This document shows, one piece after another, positions 12,987-33,566 of a DNA stretch of 64,000 nucleotides (within the stretch, counting starts at the first letter, position 1; every line of letters starts with the position of its first letter). Source of the stretch: Ursus arctos (taxonomy: Eukaryota; Chordata; Mammalia; Carnivora; Ursidae). The position numbers were made by a program, and so were the translations under genes. The stretch lies in contig NW_026622908.1 of NCBI RefSeq assembly GCF_023065955.2, forward strand, positions 48,085,367 to 48,149,366, in the 5' to 3' direction. A model generated the notes under the pieces. The model saw nothing but the letters and a program-made list of their open reading frames with translations, was not told where the DNA came from and did not search any database.

Positions 12987-14700
12987 GATGGTTACCCACC
13001 TGCCCGTGGAGGCTGCCACCTCTGGATGGCCCGGGTGTCCCCAGACACGGCTGGATTCCTCAGGCCTCCAGGGACCTTGCCTCCGTGACCACCCCTGAGA
13101 GTGACTTTCAGACCCCCCAACCTGACCCGGTGGGACTGTTGGAGGCCTCTAAGAATCAGCCCTGAGGAGTGTCAACTCGGGGGGGGGGGGGGCCGATCTC
13201 CAGCCCCCGGGCCGTTTGCTTTCCTTGGGGCAGAGTGGAGGGCTCAGGGCTGTCAGGTGGTCTCGGAGAATTCCAAGTGAGCTTAGCACGGAGAGCTGGT
13301 CCGAGTGAGTTGGCCGTGGGGGTCCTGCTGTGGGTCTTGGCCCGTCTGGTTTTCCTGTGCACGGGTGGCTGGTCCCTCACCTCTGCCTGTCCCTGTCCAC
13401 CCAGGCTGAGCCTCTGGCGGCGCCAGGATACTATTTTGTGTGGCGAGGACAGTGTCTAGGCCTCTGTGCTGTCCCCTGCTCCTGTGGGTGTTGGCGGGGG
13501 AGCTGTGGTGGCCGGCTGGAGCTGGCTCCGCACTTCACTTGCCCAAGGCGAGGGGGGAGCTTGTGGTGGACGCAAGCTCCTGGCCCCCTGACCAGCCCCA
13601 GATCGCCCAGTGCTGAAGGAGCTGCCCTAATTTTAATCCTTGCCTGGTGTGTGGTTTCAAAGTGTGATGGTGACAGCACGTGAGGCCATGGCTTCTGACG
13701 GTGAGAGAAACGTTTAATTGGGTCTGCAGAAAGCAGCACTGCTCACCCTGTAGCCCTGCCTGTGTGGCCTGCGGGTTTGCAGCTGCCCCAGAGCTTTCGA
13801 GGTAGAAGTGACCAGAGCACAGGCCCTACTGGGCAAGAGGCCTGGGGAGCAGCCACCCCGGGTTTCCATGTAGGGGTGGTGGTCAGTCCCCACCACCCAG
13901 GCCCCGGCAGGCCAGAGCTGGGGATGCTCCTTCCCGGCGCGGCTGGATCACCCTCTGGTCTCAGGGCCCGGTTTGGGCCGTGGCCCTTGGGTGGGCCCCC
14001 CAGGAGCTGGGCAGGTCCTCTTGTGGGTCCCACCTTTGCTTGTTCCGCTCCTTGATTTGGCTTGTCTGGCTCTGCTGCATCCGACCCCTCAGAGGAGGAA
14101 GAAGGAGGTGAGAGGTCCCCCCCCCCCCCGGTCCTGGGCCGCTTCCAGCGCCATAGAGTGTGCGGAGATGCTCCCACCCTCTTCTCTGGTGGAGGTTTTC
14201 TGGGGGGACCGTATCAGGAGCTCCTCACGCCACGCCGGGCTGGCAGCTCCACCAAGAGGCCTGGGTCCTACTCTGTGCCTCAGTTATCACCACAGGGTGA
14301 TCGATGTCTCTGGACAAAAGATTTTTTAAAGATCATGCCTCTGGGCTCTATCTGTGTAACCTGCAAAGAGCTGAACACTTGCTGAGATCGGCCAGACTGT
14401 GCTCCTGGGTTCCAGATCAGGGTGCAGGGCAGGCGCCCCACACAGCCCCGTTCCCTGGGTGGCTGCGGCGGCTCAGTCCCGGCCTTGCCAGGTGCAGGGT
14501 GCGGGGCTGAGGGCAGCCTTCAGGCTTAGAGGGGGGTGCAGACACCCCAGGCCTGCCTGCTGCCACTCTGGGATGTCCCCAAATGCCTGGGCTGTTTAGA
14601 ACAGACCCTGCCGTCCTCTGACCAGAAAGAGCCGACAGCCCCACAGAAGGGACACGGGAGCGTGGTGGCGTCATCCACAGTTAACACATGCTGTGAGCAA
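12987..14700 (+). other. GATD1: GATD1 3' UTR and downstream, end undetermined
   Basis: No canonical AATAAA follows the stop closely, and AT-rich spots near 13628 (taattttaatc) and 13712 are weak candidates only. The interval has a G run at 13180-13191 and a C run at 14118-14130, and no further gene. It separates the two convergent genes. Confidence 0.4.
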
Positions 14701-14970
14701 GTTGTAGTTCCCTGGCCCGAGTATCTTTATTCCCAAACAATGCTAATATCCACGTGGTAGAGTGTTATCTGCCCAGGAAAAGGAGTAAAGTCCTGATAAC
14801 AGAGCACAGACTGGACCTTAACCCAGTCCTGCAGAGAAGCCAGACCTCAAGGGCGTGTGCGTCCATATACACGAAATATTCAGAAAATCCAGTCAGAGTA
14901 GTCATTAGGGGGCGGGGTGTGCAAGCGGACAGGACGCCTCCTTTCAGGGTGATGGGAATGTTCTAAAGCT
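14700..14970 (+). mobile_element. L1 3'-end fragment (probable)
   Basis: Phrases such as gggtgatgggaatgttcta near the end match the common L1 tail wording also seen at 27371. The copy is diverged and its edges are approximate. Confidence 0.45.
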
Positions 14971-14980
14971 AGGGGGTCGG

Positions 14981-15084
14981 GGCGCCTGGCTGGCTCAGTC
15001 GGTGGAGCACGCAGCTCCATCTCGGGCAGTGAGTTTGTGCCCCACGTGGGGTATAGACACTGCTTAAAACAATAAAATCTTTAA
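14981..15084 (+). mobile_element. short CAN-SINE, sense
   Basis: It starts ggggcgcctggctggctcag, contains ggtggagcacgcagctcc, and ends at an ataaaatcttt tail. It is the same short subtype as 2696-2815. The AATAAA inside it could serve as a cryptic poly(A) signal for GATD1 read-through, but that is speculation. Confidence 0.85.
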
Positions 15085-15089
15085 CTGGT

Positions 15090-15980
15090 CAATCTCAGTG
15101 GTCCATGAGGCTCTAAGTATTAGATCACCAGCTTGTACGTGGGAGCGGGTGGGTGGGCTCGATGTGTGTTAGCTGCGTCCAGTTACACGTGACCCTGGCC
15201 TCCAGGTCCTGGGATGCAGGCTGCTGACCAGCTGGCCACCCACCTGCCCATCAGCTGAGGGCTGGGACACAGCCAGAGAGGCGCAAAGCCCTGCCCAGTG
15301 CTTGGACACTCAGCTGCCCCTGCACACCCTAGGCCAGACCTGCTGGGGCCAGGTTTGTGCGCCCGTGGTGGGCCCTCTCCCCACAGCCCTGCACTGTGTG
15401 TGCTGTGCTGCTCCTGCCCTGGGTGGGAGGGGTGGCCAAGGGGTCACTCCAGAACCAACTGCCAGCCTGGGTGCTGTGACCCCAACAGAGACAGGATGGC
15501 CCCTGGCAACCCTGCAGAGAGCTGTGGGGAGCAGTAGCTCCTGTGCTGGGCAGGGCCTCCCTGCTGACCCCTGGCGGCCCCAGGGTAGTATCTCACCAGG
15601 CCTGTCCCTGACACCTGTTGCCACCGGCATGGCCCTGGGGCGGCCAGCCCAGCATCCTCCATACCTGGGGGCTGTGCAGATGGGGAGCAAGCTGCTCCTA
15701 TGGGAGTGGGAGGGGCTGCTCCACCAAGCCCTCCCGAGCCAGTGCCGCCACACCAGTGCCGCCACACCGTCCCGACGAGGCGGCCCCACCGCACCGCACA
15801 GGAGCTGCTTCTCCCTCTGCAGGCACCTGCGCCCCAGGGAGGACCCCTGCCCAGCAGAGGCTCATGGCCCAGGTGAGGGGCTGTCACTGCCTCTGTCACC
15901 CCAGCTGGAGCCAGGTTGGAGCCAAAGCTTGGGGACGCTGGTGCTGACGGGAAAGGGGCTGGAGCCAGAAAGAGGAATGT
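15090..15980. other. gap between convergent genes, no gene
   Basis: G+C-rich sequence between GATD1 and the TALDO1 poly(A) end. Open frames of up to 226 codons occur on both strands without family resemblance or splice evidence. A small tandem duplication, about 14 bp (accagtgccgccac), lies at 15740-15765. Confidence 0.5.
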
Positions 15981-16000
15981 AGCCCAAGAAAAGTGACTGC

Positions 16001-16006
16001 TTTAAT
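16001..16006 (-). terminator. TALDO1: TALDO1 poly(A) signal (ATTAAA)
   Basis: The minus strand reads ATTAAAGCAGTC about 140 nt beyond the TALDO1 stop. Cleavage is expected near 15980-15990, giving a 3' UTR of roughly 150-160 nt. The signal is the common one-base variant of AATAAA. Confidence 0.7.
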
Positions 16007-16078
16007 GGATTAGCCAAAATTTTACATAGACTCTATGATCCATCCCTGCCTCAATTGGTAAAAAATGCAAATTTATCA

Positions 16079-24880
<8,802 letters not shown>

Positions 24881-24904
24881 TCTCGTCACCAGCTGTGGCC
24901 CCCC

Positions 24905-25085
24905 CGGAGCGATGCGCGCCGAACGGTGCCCCCCCAAGAATGCGCTCCCCGAAAGGTGCGCCCCCAGAGCAGCGCGGCCCCTCAGCGATGCGACAGCGAG
25001 CGCCCCCAGTAATGCGCTGCCCAGAGCGATGCGCCCCTGAGCGGTGCGTCTCCCGAGTGATTGGACCCTGGAGTGATGCTCCTCC
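24905..25085. repeat. degenerate CpG-rich tandem repeat upstream of TALDO1
   Basis: About ten imperfect units of roughly 15-19 bp built on gatgcgccccnnagc recur with substitutions and small indels (for example gagcgatgcgcgccg, agtaatgcgctgcccag, gagcgatgcgcccctg). It begins some 270 bp upstream of the TALDO1 ATG and extends the CpG island. Confidence 0.7.
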
Positions 25086-25109
25086 TCGTCCCCCTCCTGG
25101 GAAGGGTTC

Positions 25110-25640
25110 AGATCCCCGTCGGGGCGCCCCATGGAGAAGGGGGCAGGAGGGGCTAGGCAGGAGAGAGAGGGGGGGGCTCCCTCATCAGGCTCACAGAAAT
25201 CCCTAAAAGGTGGAGGCGTAAGGAAATCAGAGATAAGGGAACACACCAGACCACCCTGCCCTGGGTGCGTGATGACAGGCTCCCGTGGTCAACAGAAAAT
25301 AACCGGACCCTAAAAAGAAATAAGCCGTTAGAGGTGTTATCAATAGTTCTTAATCAATGATGCAGCCGGTAGAGAAGTCGAAAAGATTCAAGTTCCCTGG
25401 TTAACTTTCTAGGAAAGACCAACCCTAAAAGCCCTCGGTGGCAGCCCTGTCGGGACCCCTCTCACTCCTGAGAGCTTTTTCTGTGTCCTGGTTTACTAAA
25501 CTCATCACTTTACTCACTCTCCTTTGTCCGCGAGCTTCACTCTTGGACTCCGCGAGTCAGGAACCTCGCTCTCCTGGGTCACCATCGCCAGCACGCTCTG
25601 TAAACTGCAGAGGGAACTGTAGTGAGGGTGGTCGGGAATC
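25110..25640 (+). mobile_element. solo LTR-like element of an endogenous retrovirus
   Basis: The second half has the look of R-U5: tggtttactaaactcatcac, then a stretch with tccgcgagcttcactcttgg and gactccgcgag, followed by a CT-rich part. No gag, pol or env reading is present nearby. The edges and family are not certain. Confidence 0.5.
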
Positions 25641-26059
25641 CACCGAGGTAAGGCCCCTGAAGTGTTATATGAGATGCCCGGTGAGCAGAGGCTCAGAACG
25701 GGCCTCCGGACCTCAGACTCTGACTCTGGGCCACGGCCGGAGCATGTCCTGTGGAAGCGGCCAGCCCTCGGCCACTGCAGATGATGATATCCCCAGGACG
25801 CCGGCTGCCCAGAGGGCGTGTGCAGTGCAAAGACTGGAGTTGGAGTGGGCTTGAGTCCCTGCCCCCCAGTCCTCGTGGGGCTGCAGGCGCCCAGGAGGGA
25901 CCCCCTGCCCTCAGCCCAGCCTCGCCCTCCAGGCCCTCACTCGGACAAACATGCCCAGTGCCTGGGAGGGAGCCAGCTGGAGATTAGGGCCCTGTGGTTT
26001 CATTTTCTCCCGCACAGATCCAGATCCACAGGGATGGATTCCCTCCTTGCCTTTGACTC

Positions 26060-26560
26060 TGGAACTCTGTCCCAAATAAGGAACGCTAAGTTCAGAAGGT
26101 GTCCCAAAGGCACTGTGTACGAAATCTGTTGTAAGAAGCAAAACTGCTGGTTTTTATGGGTTGCTTATCGGTCTTGTAATTGGTATCTAATTCCTTATAT
26201 ACTCTGGACCAAGTTTTTTTTGTCAGATGTGTATGTATTGTGGGTATTTTCTCCAAGTCTGTGGCTTACCTTTTCATTTTCTTAACCGTGTCTTTGATGA
26301 GAAATTTTAAATTTCGATGAAATTCAATATAACAATTTTTAATTTTACAGTTAGTGCTTTTCTGTATCTTCTCTCAAAAAAATGTTTGCTTACTTCCAAG
26401 TGACAAAAATATTTTCCTGTGGGCTCTTTCAGAGACATTTTAGTTTTGGCTTTCATGTTAGTCTTTGATGAATCTCGGACTGATTTTGTGTATGTTATGA
26501 GGTAGAGGTCAAGGGTCACTACTCGGTCCATCTTTGTTGAAAGAAACTTCCGCTCATCAC
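26060..26560 (-). mobile_element. old L1 fragment, antisense
   Basis: AT-rich block in a G+C-rich region. The plus strand contains gtctttgatgaatctcggac followed by a tatgttatgaggtagaggtc phrase, the reverse of a well-known L1 ORF2 segment. Full of stops. Confidence 0.6.
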
Positions 26561-26692
26561 AGAAATACAAAAATAGGAAATACATGTCACAGAGAATAGA
26601 TACTATTCATCAGGGAGGTGCAAATGAAACCCACAATGAGATCTCACCATTCTCTTACTCAAATGGCAAACATTTAAAAAGACCAGCAATCT

Positions 26693-26905
26693 AGGGGCGC
26701 TTGGGTGAGTCGCTAAGCGTCTGCCTTCAGCTCAGCTCGGTTCATGATCCCAGGGTCCTGGGATCGAGCCCCACATTGGGCTCCCTGCTCAGCGGGGAGC
26801 CTGCTTCTCCCTCTCCCTCTGCCTGCCGCTCCCCCTGCTTGTGCTCTCTTGCTCTCTTTCTCTGTCAAATACATAAATAAAAATTTTTAAAAAAATAAAA
26901 ATAAA
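26693..26905 (+). mobile_element. CAN-SINE inside L1
   Basis: It starts ggggcgcttgggtgagtcg and has the CT-rich middle and an A-rich tail. A 13-bp target duplication, aaaaagaccagca, is seen before (about 26677) and after (about 26906). Confidence 0.9.
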
Positions 26906-27171
26906 AAGACCAGCAAACCCAAGTGCTGGTGGGAATGCAAACTGGTGCAAATGCACCGTCTGGAAAGTAGTTATGTGATTTCTTGCGAAGCTCAGCACAG
27001 ACTTACCGTGCGAACCAGCCCTCCGTGCCTCAGACAAAAACACGTCCACGCACAGATTTGCACACAGATCTTCACAGCAGCTTTATTCCAGCTCTGAAAT
27101 GGAAACAAGCCAAACGGGCCTTGGCAGAAGTGGATAAACTGGTGGCTCCGGCCATTGGACCGGTTCCCTGG

Positions 27172-27213
27172 AAGGGAAGGGAAGGGAAGGGAAGGGAAGG
27201 GAAGGGAAGGGAG
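27172..27213. repeat. (GGGAA)n microsatellite
   Basis: About eight pure gggaa/gaagg units in a row, ending in gggagggg. Confidence 0.9.
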
Positions 27214-27429
27214 GGGCAAGGCCAGTCACGGTTAAGCCTCACACGCGCTGCGCTGCCCGAGAGGAGCCACACACCGGGAGCCCACCGTGTGACGTTCAAG
27301 GACAGTCTGACACACCGGCTCCAGGGGACCCTGGAACTGACCCAGAGGGAGCACAAGGGAGCTTTCTGGGGTGATGGAAATGTTCTCCATCGGAAGTTTC
27401 AGGGTGTGATCGAGTGAGCAGCCCAGCAG

Positions 27430-28190
27430 CTCCTGGGAACTTTTGGAACATCTGTTCTGAGTGGACGCTGTGCACAGACCCTGGCCGGGGCAGCCCTGCA
27501 GCCTGGCCTTCGACAAGCCGGGGTGATCTGGTGCACGGCAGGGGCAGTGGTCCCTTCATAGAGACATTTGTCAAAACACTTCCAAATGTGCATTTCTCTG
27601 TGCGTAAATTAAGAAAAAAAAAGGCAATTCAAGCAAAACAAAATATAAGCTGTCTGAACAAACACGTGTTTGGCAGCCCCTGCTCGTTCTGAATGTGAGG
27701 CCGTAGGTGGACAGTCTCACAGACACAGAAAGACCTGTGCGGCCTGGAGGCGGTGCTGCCAGGGGTGCGGGGCCAGACCCACTGGACGGGGCTTGCAGGG
27801 GCTGCCCAAGCATCTGGAGCGTGGTTGCTGCTCCGTGCCTGTCTCCGCTCTTTCCCCCACGGTGTGGCCAGGGAAGCAGAAGGTCAGGGAGGGGACGGAA
27901 ATCTGAGGCTCCAGGGGAAGGACTGGCTTGTTTGCCTGCGGAGCCCCTGCTCTGGCTGTCTGTGTGCTGGCACTCGCCCTCCCTTGACCAAGGCCAGCAA
28001 GGTCCTCGGCATGTGTGAGACCGCTGCGGGGTGAGCACAGATGATGGGTGTGTGTGCCCGGCCCCTGCTGCAGCTCCCGAGGCAGGAGCTCCAGGGACCC
28101 GTTATTACAGATGCAGAGAAGAGGCGCTGGGTCAGCGAGGGAGGGGGGCGTCTGGACGGGCCTAGCCCTCAGTCACCCTCAGAAGTCCCT
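27430..28190. other. intergenic, no gene seen
   Basis: Mixed unique sequence with a short A-rich stretch (27611-27645). No recognisable coding region. Confidence 0.4.
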
Positions 28191-28605
28191 GCGTGGCTCA
28201 GTCGGTTAAGCCTCCGGCTCTTGATTTCAGCCCAGACTGGGATCCCAGGACCCTGGGGTGGAGCCTGTGTTGAGTTCTCCGGTCAGGCAGGAGTCAGCTT
28301 GAGGGTGCTTTCCCTCTCCCTTTGCTTCTCCCCCCGCTCGAGGGGGCTCTCTCTCTCTGTCTCTGTCAAATAAATAAATAAGGGCGCCTGGGTGGCTCAG
28401 TCAGTTAAGTGTCCTACTCTTGATTCCCGCTGAAGCCATGATCTCGGGGTTGAGGGATCGAACCCTGCCTTGGGCTCCATGCTCAGTGGGGAGTCTGCTT
28501 GCGATTCTCTCTCTCTCCCTCCCCCTCTGCGCCCCCTTGCACATGTACATGCTGTCTCTCCCAAATAAATAAATAAACAAATATTTAGAATAAATAAAAT
28601 CTCAA
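28191..28605 (+). mobile_element. two adjacent sense CAN-SINEs
   Basis: The first (about 28191-28380) starts gcgtggctcagtcggttaag and ends in aaataaataaata. The second starts at once (28381, gggcgcctgggtggctcag) and runs to about 28605. The second has inserted into, or immediately after, the A-tail of the first. Confidence 0.9.
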
Positions 28606-28660
28606 AAAGAAGAAGGAGGAGGAGGAGGAGGGGGAGGAGGAGGAAGGGGAAGAAAAGAAG
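28606..28660. repeat. (AGG)n purine-rich microsatellite
   Basis: An agg/gga tract following the SINE A-tail; all purines on the plus strand. Confidence 0.85.
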
Positions 28661-28669
28661 TTTCCTGGC

Positions 28670-30771
28670 CGGCCTGGGCAGGAGAGGGTGGTGTCCGTGG
28701 ACTTCACACCTGACGTGTGCCCTGACTCAGGGAACACTGGGATCATTTCCTTCCAGTCGTGCTTAGAAGGGGCTGTGCCAGTCCCTAAGCCTTCTGGAAG
28801 CCCCGCGGCCTGGCCCTTCCTGCTGGTGTTTATCACACACCCCAGTGGGAGAAGGTAGGGTGCAGCTTCCTTGTGCTCAGTGTGGTTACCCCACTTTGCA
28901 GTTGCAGTTGTCATGGGGCGCTCTCCCAGGGGTACCTCGGGCCTCGCTTCACACAGATAATGGGCTTGGGCTGCTCTGTGGGCCACACAGCTCCCCAGAA
29001 AGGTGGGTAATTCTGGGCCTGGACCAGCGCAGTCCCTGCCCCAGAAAAGTCAACAGTGTCCCCACCAGGAGGCCAAGAGCAAGGAGGTGGCATCGCAGAG
29101 TTGATGAAGGCATGTCAGCTCGCCGGCCGCCAGCTCCACGATCCCAGGCATCTGTGTGCCTCAGGGGAGCGAGGACCCCAAGACCCACAAGCGCCCGTGA
29201 GTCACTGTACCGCCATGTGGGTGCCCTAATACAGCCGGGACAGAGCTCTGAAGGGCCAGTGTTTGAAATGGAAGTTTGAGGGGAAGAGGTGAGGGGTGAA
29301 GCCAAAGCCTCGGGGTTACAGAGGAGAGGGTGCGGAGGGAGGAAGATCTGGAGGCCTGCTGGCCAGCTCTGACCCCATCCAGGTGGGCTGGGGTGGGCTC
29401 CGGGGGCCCAGCATCTGTGCTTCAGCCTGTCCTGCTCGGCTACTTCCCAGGACACCCCTAAGCCCTGACCGAGGAGGCCCCGGCAGTGGAAGGCAAGGAT
29501 GACACCCAGGGCCCTCTTGCACGGGCTGCAGGATACACCCCGGAACCCTGGGGGCACCTCCACCCGCATGCCTGGACGATGAGCCCTGGGGACAGGTCAG
29601 GCTGGGACGGCGAGCAAGCGGCTGCCCTGGGGAGGTCCAGCCTCACCGCAGTCCTCAGAATTGGTGGATGACAGCGTCCATACAGCCTGGCATTCCTAGG
29701 AGGGGCTGGACTCCTGCTCCAGCCAGACCAGGACAGTGCTATGGCCCGGCCAGGCCTGCAGAACCATCCGCAAGGAACCAGGCTGGGCACGGGAAGGCGA
29801 AGAGAGAGGCAGGAAACAAGATGAATGGCCAAATACCAGGAGCAGTGGGCGGGCTGCCCACGGTGGTTGCAGAACAGAGCTCTGGGTGCGCGACACAGCA
29901 CCTCATGCAGTGTCCCCAAATCCCCTCTTTCAACACAAGCTGAGCTCCTCCTGGGTGCTGGGAAGGAACAGGAGATGGGCCACGTGGGGCCGACCCGGGG
30001 GTGGGGCAGAGGTCACCGGCCTGCGAAGAGCGGGGGTGGGCATCGGGGAGGCCTCGTTGAGAAGCTGGCCTTTGAGCAAAGGCTCCTGGGTCTGGAGGAG
30101 AGCCAAGCAGGGCACTGCAGACCCTCCAGCCCTCCACGGGGACTTCAGTCCAGGTGGGAGGACTTGGACACGGGGGTGGGGGTAGGGATGCGATAGGACT
30201 TAGCGTTTAAAGGGTCTCTCTGGGCCTTGTGCTGTGTGGGACGGAGGGAGGGAGGGTGGGAGCTGCAGGTGGTAAAGGCCGGCAGGGACAGTGACCACGA
30301 GGTGGCTGAGAGGCAAAGGCAGTGTTCGATCTTCTGACTGGGGGGGGGGGGGGGACCCTCTGGCTTAGGGTACCTTGGTGCCCAGAGCCGAGCAGCAGGG
30401 GTTGAGAGGTCTGGAGCTCAGGTCTGGGGTTAGCCTGGAGAGGCACGGGGGTGTGGGAGGAGCTGCCCAATGTCAGGGAGAGCCAGACACCCTGGGGGGG
30501 GGGGGTTGGGAGGCCACGGAGTTCACCGGGTGCGGCTGCTTGTCCCTCCAGTTCCTCTGGGCGGGTGCGCGAAGGGTGGAGGGTAGACTTAACTGAGATG
30601 GAGCTTGGCCAGGGCAACGTGACGGCAAGGCCACTGCGGTGGGGAAGGGGGCTGAGCTGGGGGAGGAGGGGACGGGGATGAGCTGGTGAGGCTGGGAGGG
30701 CCTGGGGGTGGGGGTGGGATTGAGTCAGGCCCAGGCAGGCGGTTTAAGCAGCCACTCTCATTGGCAAACAG
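28670..30771. other. intergenic, no gene recognised
   Basis: G+C-rich, largely unique sequence with G runs at 30340-30352 and 30497-30506. Overlapping open frames of 130-206 codons exist on both strands but show no family resemblance. Confidence 0.45.
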
Positions 30772-31484
30772 TGTGAGGAACAAAGGCAAAAGAAAATACA
30801 GAAAAAAAAACTTCCTCCTAACTTACAGCCCACTGACAAGTCCTTGAGACAGGCAGGGTGACCTTCCCCCAGGAACTCAGCTGCCTTGCTGTGAATAATT
30901 TGCTAAGGGCAAAAGGCAACCTTAGCTTGACATTAGCCTGACCTCCAGGATCCTGTTAAGTCTTTTTCTTTCTTTCTTTCTTTCTTTTCTTAAGTAGGCT
31001 CCACACCCAGCACGGGTCCCAACACAGGGCTTGAACTCACGACCCTAGGATCATGACCTGAGCCAAAATCAAGAGTCAGATGCTTAACCGACTGAGCCAC
31101 CCAGGAGCCCCAAGTCTTCCTTAACTTATGAAAATTCCTTTATCTCTACCCCCAAGATATATGCTGGCAAATACATTTGGCACTCATCCTCCAAACGTAC
31201 GGCTCACTGTGTGCGTCCGAGGGGTCTCCTGACTGAGGTTTTACTGGACAGTAGTAAATGACCCCTCAGGGTCCTGGAAACCTTGCTTCCAAATTGCTTA
31301 GAGACGCACACTGTCCCAGCTCCCAAGTATACAGTCAGCCCCACTCCCGACCCCGGTGTAGCTCTTTCTGCCCACGTGTCCTGTCCCTGTGCTTTAGTAA
31401 AACCACCTTTCTGCCCCAAAGACGTCTCCAGAATTCTTTCTTGGCCGTCGGCTGCGGACCCCACCAATCTCACCAACGTTCCAA
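30772..31484 (+). mobile_element. endogenous-retrovirus LTR, sense, with SINE insert
   Basis: It opens tgtgaggaacaaaggcaaaa and has an AT-rich U3 part. A poly(A)-like tttagtaaaacc (about 31393) precedes an R-U5-like stretch, aaagacgtctccagaattct. An antisense CAN-SINE interrupts it at about 30966-31111. No internal viral genes are visible. The ends are estimated. Confidence 0.65.
30966..31111 (-). mobile_element. CAN-SINE, antisense, inside LTR
   Basis: A (TTTC)n tail lies at the left and the reversed head gagccacccaggagcccc at the right, flanked by aagtctt on both sides. Truncated relative to full SINEC. Confidence 0.85.
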
Positions 31485-31655
31485 AACTACATCAGTTGGA
31501 CAGAACGTGATGTGGGGGGCGGTGTCCATGCTCAAGGAGGCCTCCTGTCACGAGCGGTCATCACGAAGGGTCTGTCCAAGTTGGCGTCGGTCTGGTTCAC
31601 ACACCTCGTCATCGCTCGTCAACCACAGCCTTCTGGTAAGCTTCTACTAACAGGG

Positions 31656-32110
31656 TGATGCGGGGCTGTTGCCCACAGCAGCCAAGAAAGAATTCTTGAG
31701 ACGTCTTTGGTGCAAAAAAGGCTGTTTGACCGAAGCACGGGGCCAGGGCCGTGGGCAGGAGCAGGAGTGGCGGATGATACGCTCGAGAGGTGGGGTGGAG
31801 CGGAGGGAGCATAAGTCTGGAAGGAGTCTCCGCGAGCTGAACGCCCACTTACAGGGCCGTGGAGCCGGGTGCTGTCGAGACAAGGTTGCCCTTCATCTCC
31901 AGGGAAACATCAACCCTGAGGCGGCCACAAGCTCCCGGAGGAAGGTCACGCTCCGCACGTCTCAGGATTTATGGCAGGCCGCAGGCTGTGAGGACATTTC
32001 TCTCGCCTTTGTTCTCCTCCCTGGGGACCCTACCTCAGAACGGACGGCCCGTGCCCCTGGTTCTGGGGACGTTGGTGGCACCTCTTTCTCCATCTCCTCA
32101 GCCGACCGTT
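31656..32110 (-). mobile_element. endogenous-retrovirus LTR, antisense
   Basis: The plus strand at about 31680-31720 reads agaattcttgagacgtctt, the reverse complement of the R-U5 stretch in the sense LTR to its left. Running upstream in its own direction come a CTCC-rich TATA-less segment and a U3-like part to about 32110. It is a relative of, not identical to, the first LTR. Confidence 0.6.
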
Positions 32111-32299
32111 AATGAGCAGAGTAGGAGGGGCGGGACAGTTGCCTTCCCTACCGTACTTCGGTTTGGAACAGGAAGTCTGGGGACCAACACGGAAAGGGGG
32201 TGGCAACTCTGGCCCCCGTCTACCAGCTGCCTATCTTTCCCCTTGTCTGCTACTGATTTAAAACTTTTAGGCTACAAACTCAGCAAAAAAGTTTACTCC

Positions 32300-33345
32300 A
32301 CAGGCACAGCCTCTGTTCCCCCTCCACCGTAACTCCAAAGAAGAAATAAGATTGCAAACCAGAAATTCATGCACTTCTGTGCACCGAAGGACACAATCGA
32401 CAGGCCAGGAAGGCAACTCCTGAAATGGGAGGAAGTATTTGCAAGTCACGCATCTGATAAGGGCTTAGTTTCCAGAATATACAGAGAAGTCCTAAATCTC
32501 AACGATAAAAAAACAACCTGATTCAAAGACGGGCGGAGGACTGGCGCCCACGTCTTTCCAGAGAAGACCTACAACTGGCCAACAAGCACGGAGCTGCCCC
32601 AGGTCCCTGCTGGTCAGGGATGCGCACATCAGAGCTACAGGGAGGAACCACCTCCAGCCATCAGCACGGCTGCTGTTGAGAGAAAGCAGAAACCCCCCCG
32701 TGTGGGAGGACGCACAGGGGGTCCCTCCTGCACCGTCCGCGGCAATGGTAGCCGGTGCGGCAGCCGTGGGACGCCGTGTGGCGGTTTCTCCAAAAACTGA
32801 AAACGCAGTGACCGTGTGATCCAGCAGTTCCTCTTCTAGGTGTTTACCCAGAGTACACGGACAGGGACTCGAGTGGACGCTTGCACACGCACGTTCACAG
32901 CAGCTGACGCATGGAGACAGCCCGAGTGTCCACCGACGGACACGCGGATAAATGTGGTCCATCCACACACCAGACCGTCACTCGGCCCGAACATGGAGGG
33001 ACACGCTGACACCAGCCACAGTGTGGATGGACCTAGGGGACGTGACGCTGAGTGAACTAGGCCAGACACAAAGGGACAAATCCTGCTGGATTCACCCACA
33101 CGAGGTCCCTAGGGTCTCCAGATTCACAGGGACAGAGAGTGGACGGTGGGTGCCGGGGCCAGGGGAGGGACGGGGGTCGGTGTCTCGGGGGGACAGAGTT
33201 TCCCTTTGGGAAGATGGAAAGTTCTGGAGATGGACGGTGGGGACGGCTGCACAGCATGAATGAGCTTAGTGCCCGAGCTGTGGGCTCAGAGGTGGTGAAC
33301 ACCGTACGCTCCGTGTTCTGTGTGTTACCACGATGAAAAACTAGG
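32300..33345 (+). mobile_element. L1 3' end (ORF2 tail and 3' UTR)
   Basis: This is a good run of L1 wording: gaagtatttgcaagtcacgc, ctgataagggcttagtttcc, then caaatccgattc-type text and gtgtgatccagcagttcctc, ending in the tail family shared with 943-1070 in reverse. Frameshifted and dead. Confidence 0.8.
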
Positions 33346-33566
33346 AAGAACTGGGAGTGGCCTCGCTGGGTGGCGCTGGGCGCGGGCCCTGAGGCCACAT
33401 CCTTGGCAGGCTTGACTGGGGCAGGCGTCACTCCATGCTGTCCTTCCCGCGTGGCCACAGCAGGAGGCCCCTGTTTGCAGCCGTGTGTGCCTCTCCGCGC
33501 GTGGCCTGCCCTTGTCTGCAGCCGTGGCCTGGGGCGGGTGAGACTCGCCTTGAAACCTGTTTGCTT

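Larger units (their letters stand above)
26580..27420 (+). mobile_element. L1 3' fragment interrupted by a SINE
   Basis: The L1 ORF2-end phrase gcaaatgaaacccacaatga starts the element. It is interrupted by a CAN-SINE (26693-26905) and continues with tgctggtgggaatgcaaact. A near-end phrase (ggtgatggaaatgttctcc, 27371) closes it. The SINE is flanked by aaaaagaccagca on both sides. A (GGGAA)n run lies inside, at about 27172-27213. Confidence 0.75.
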
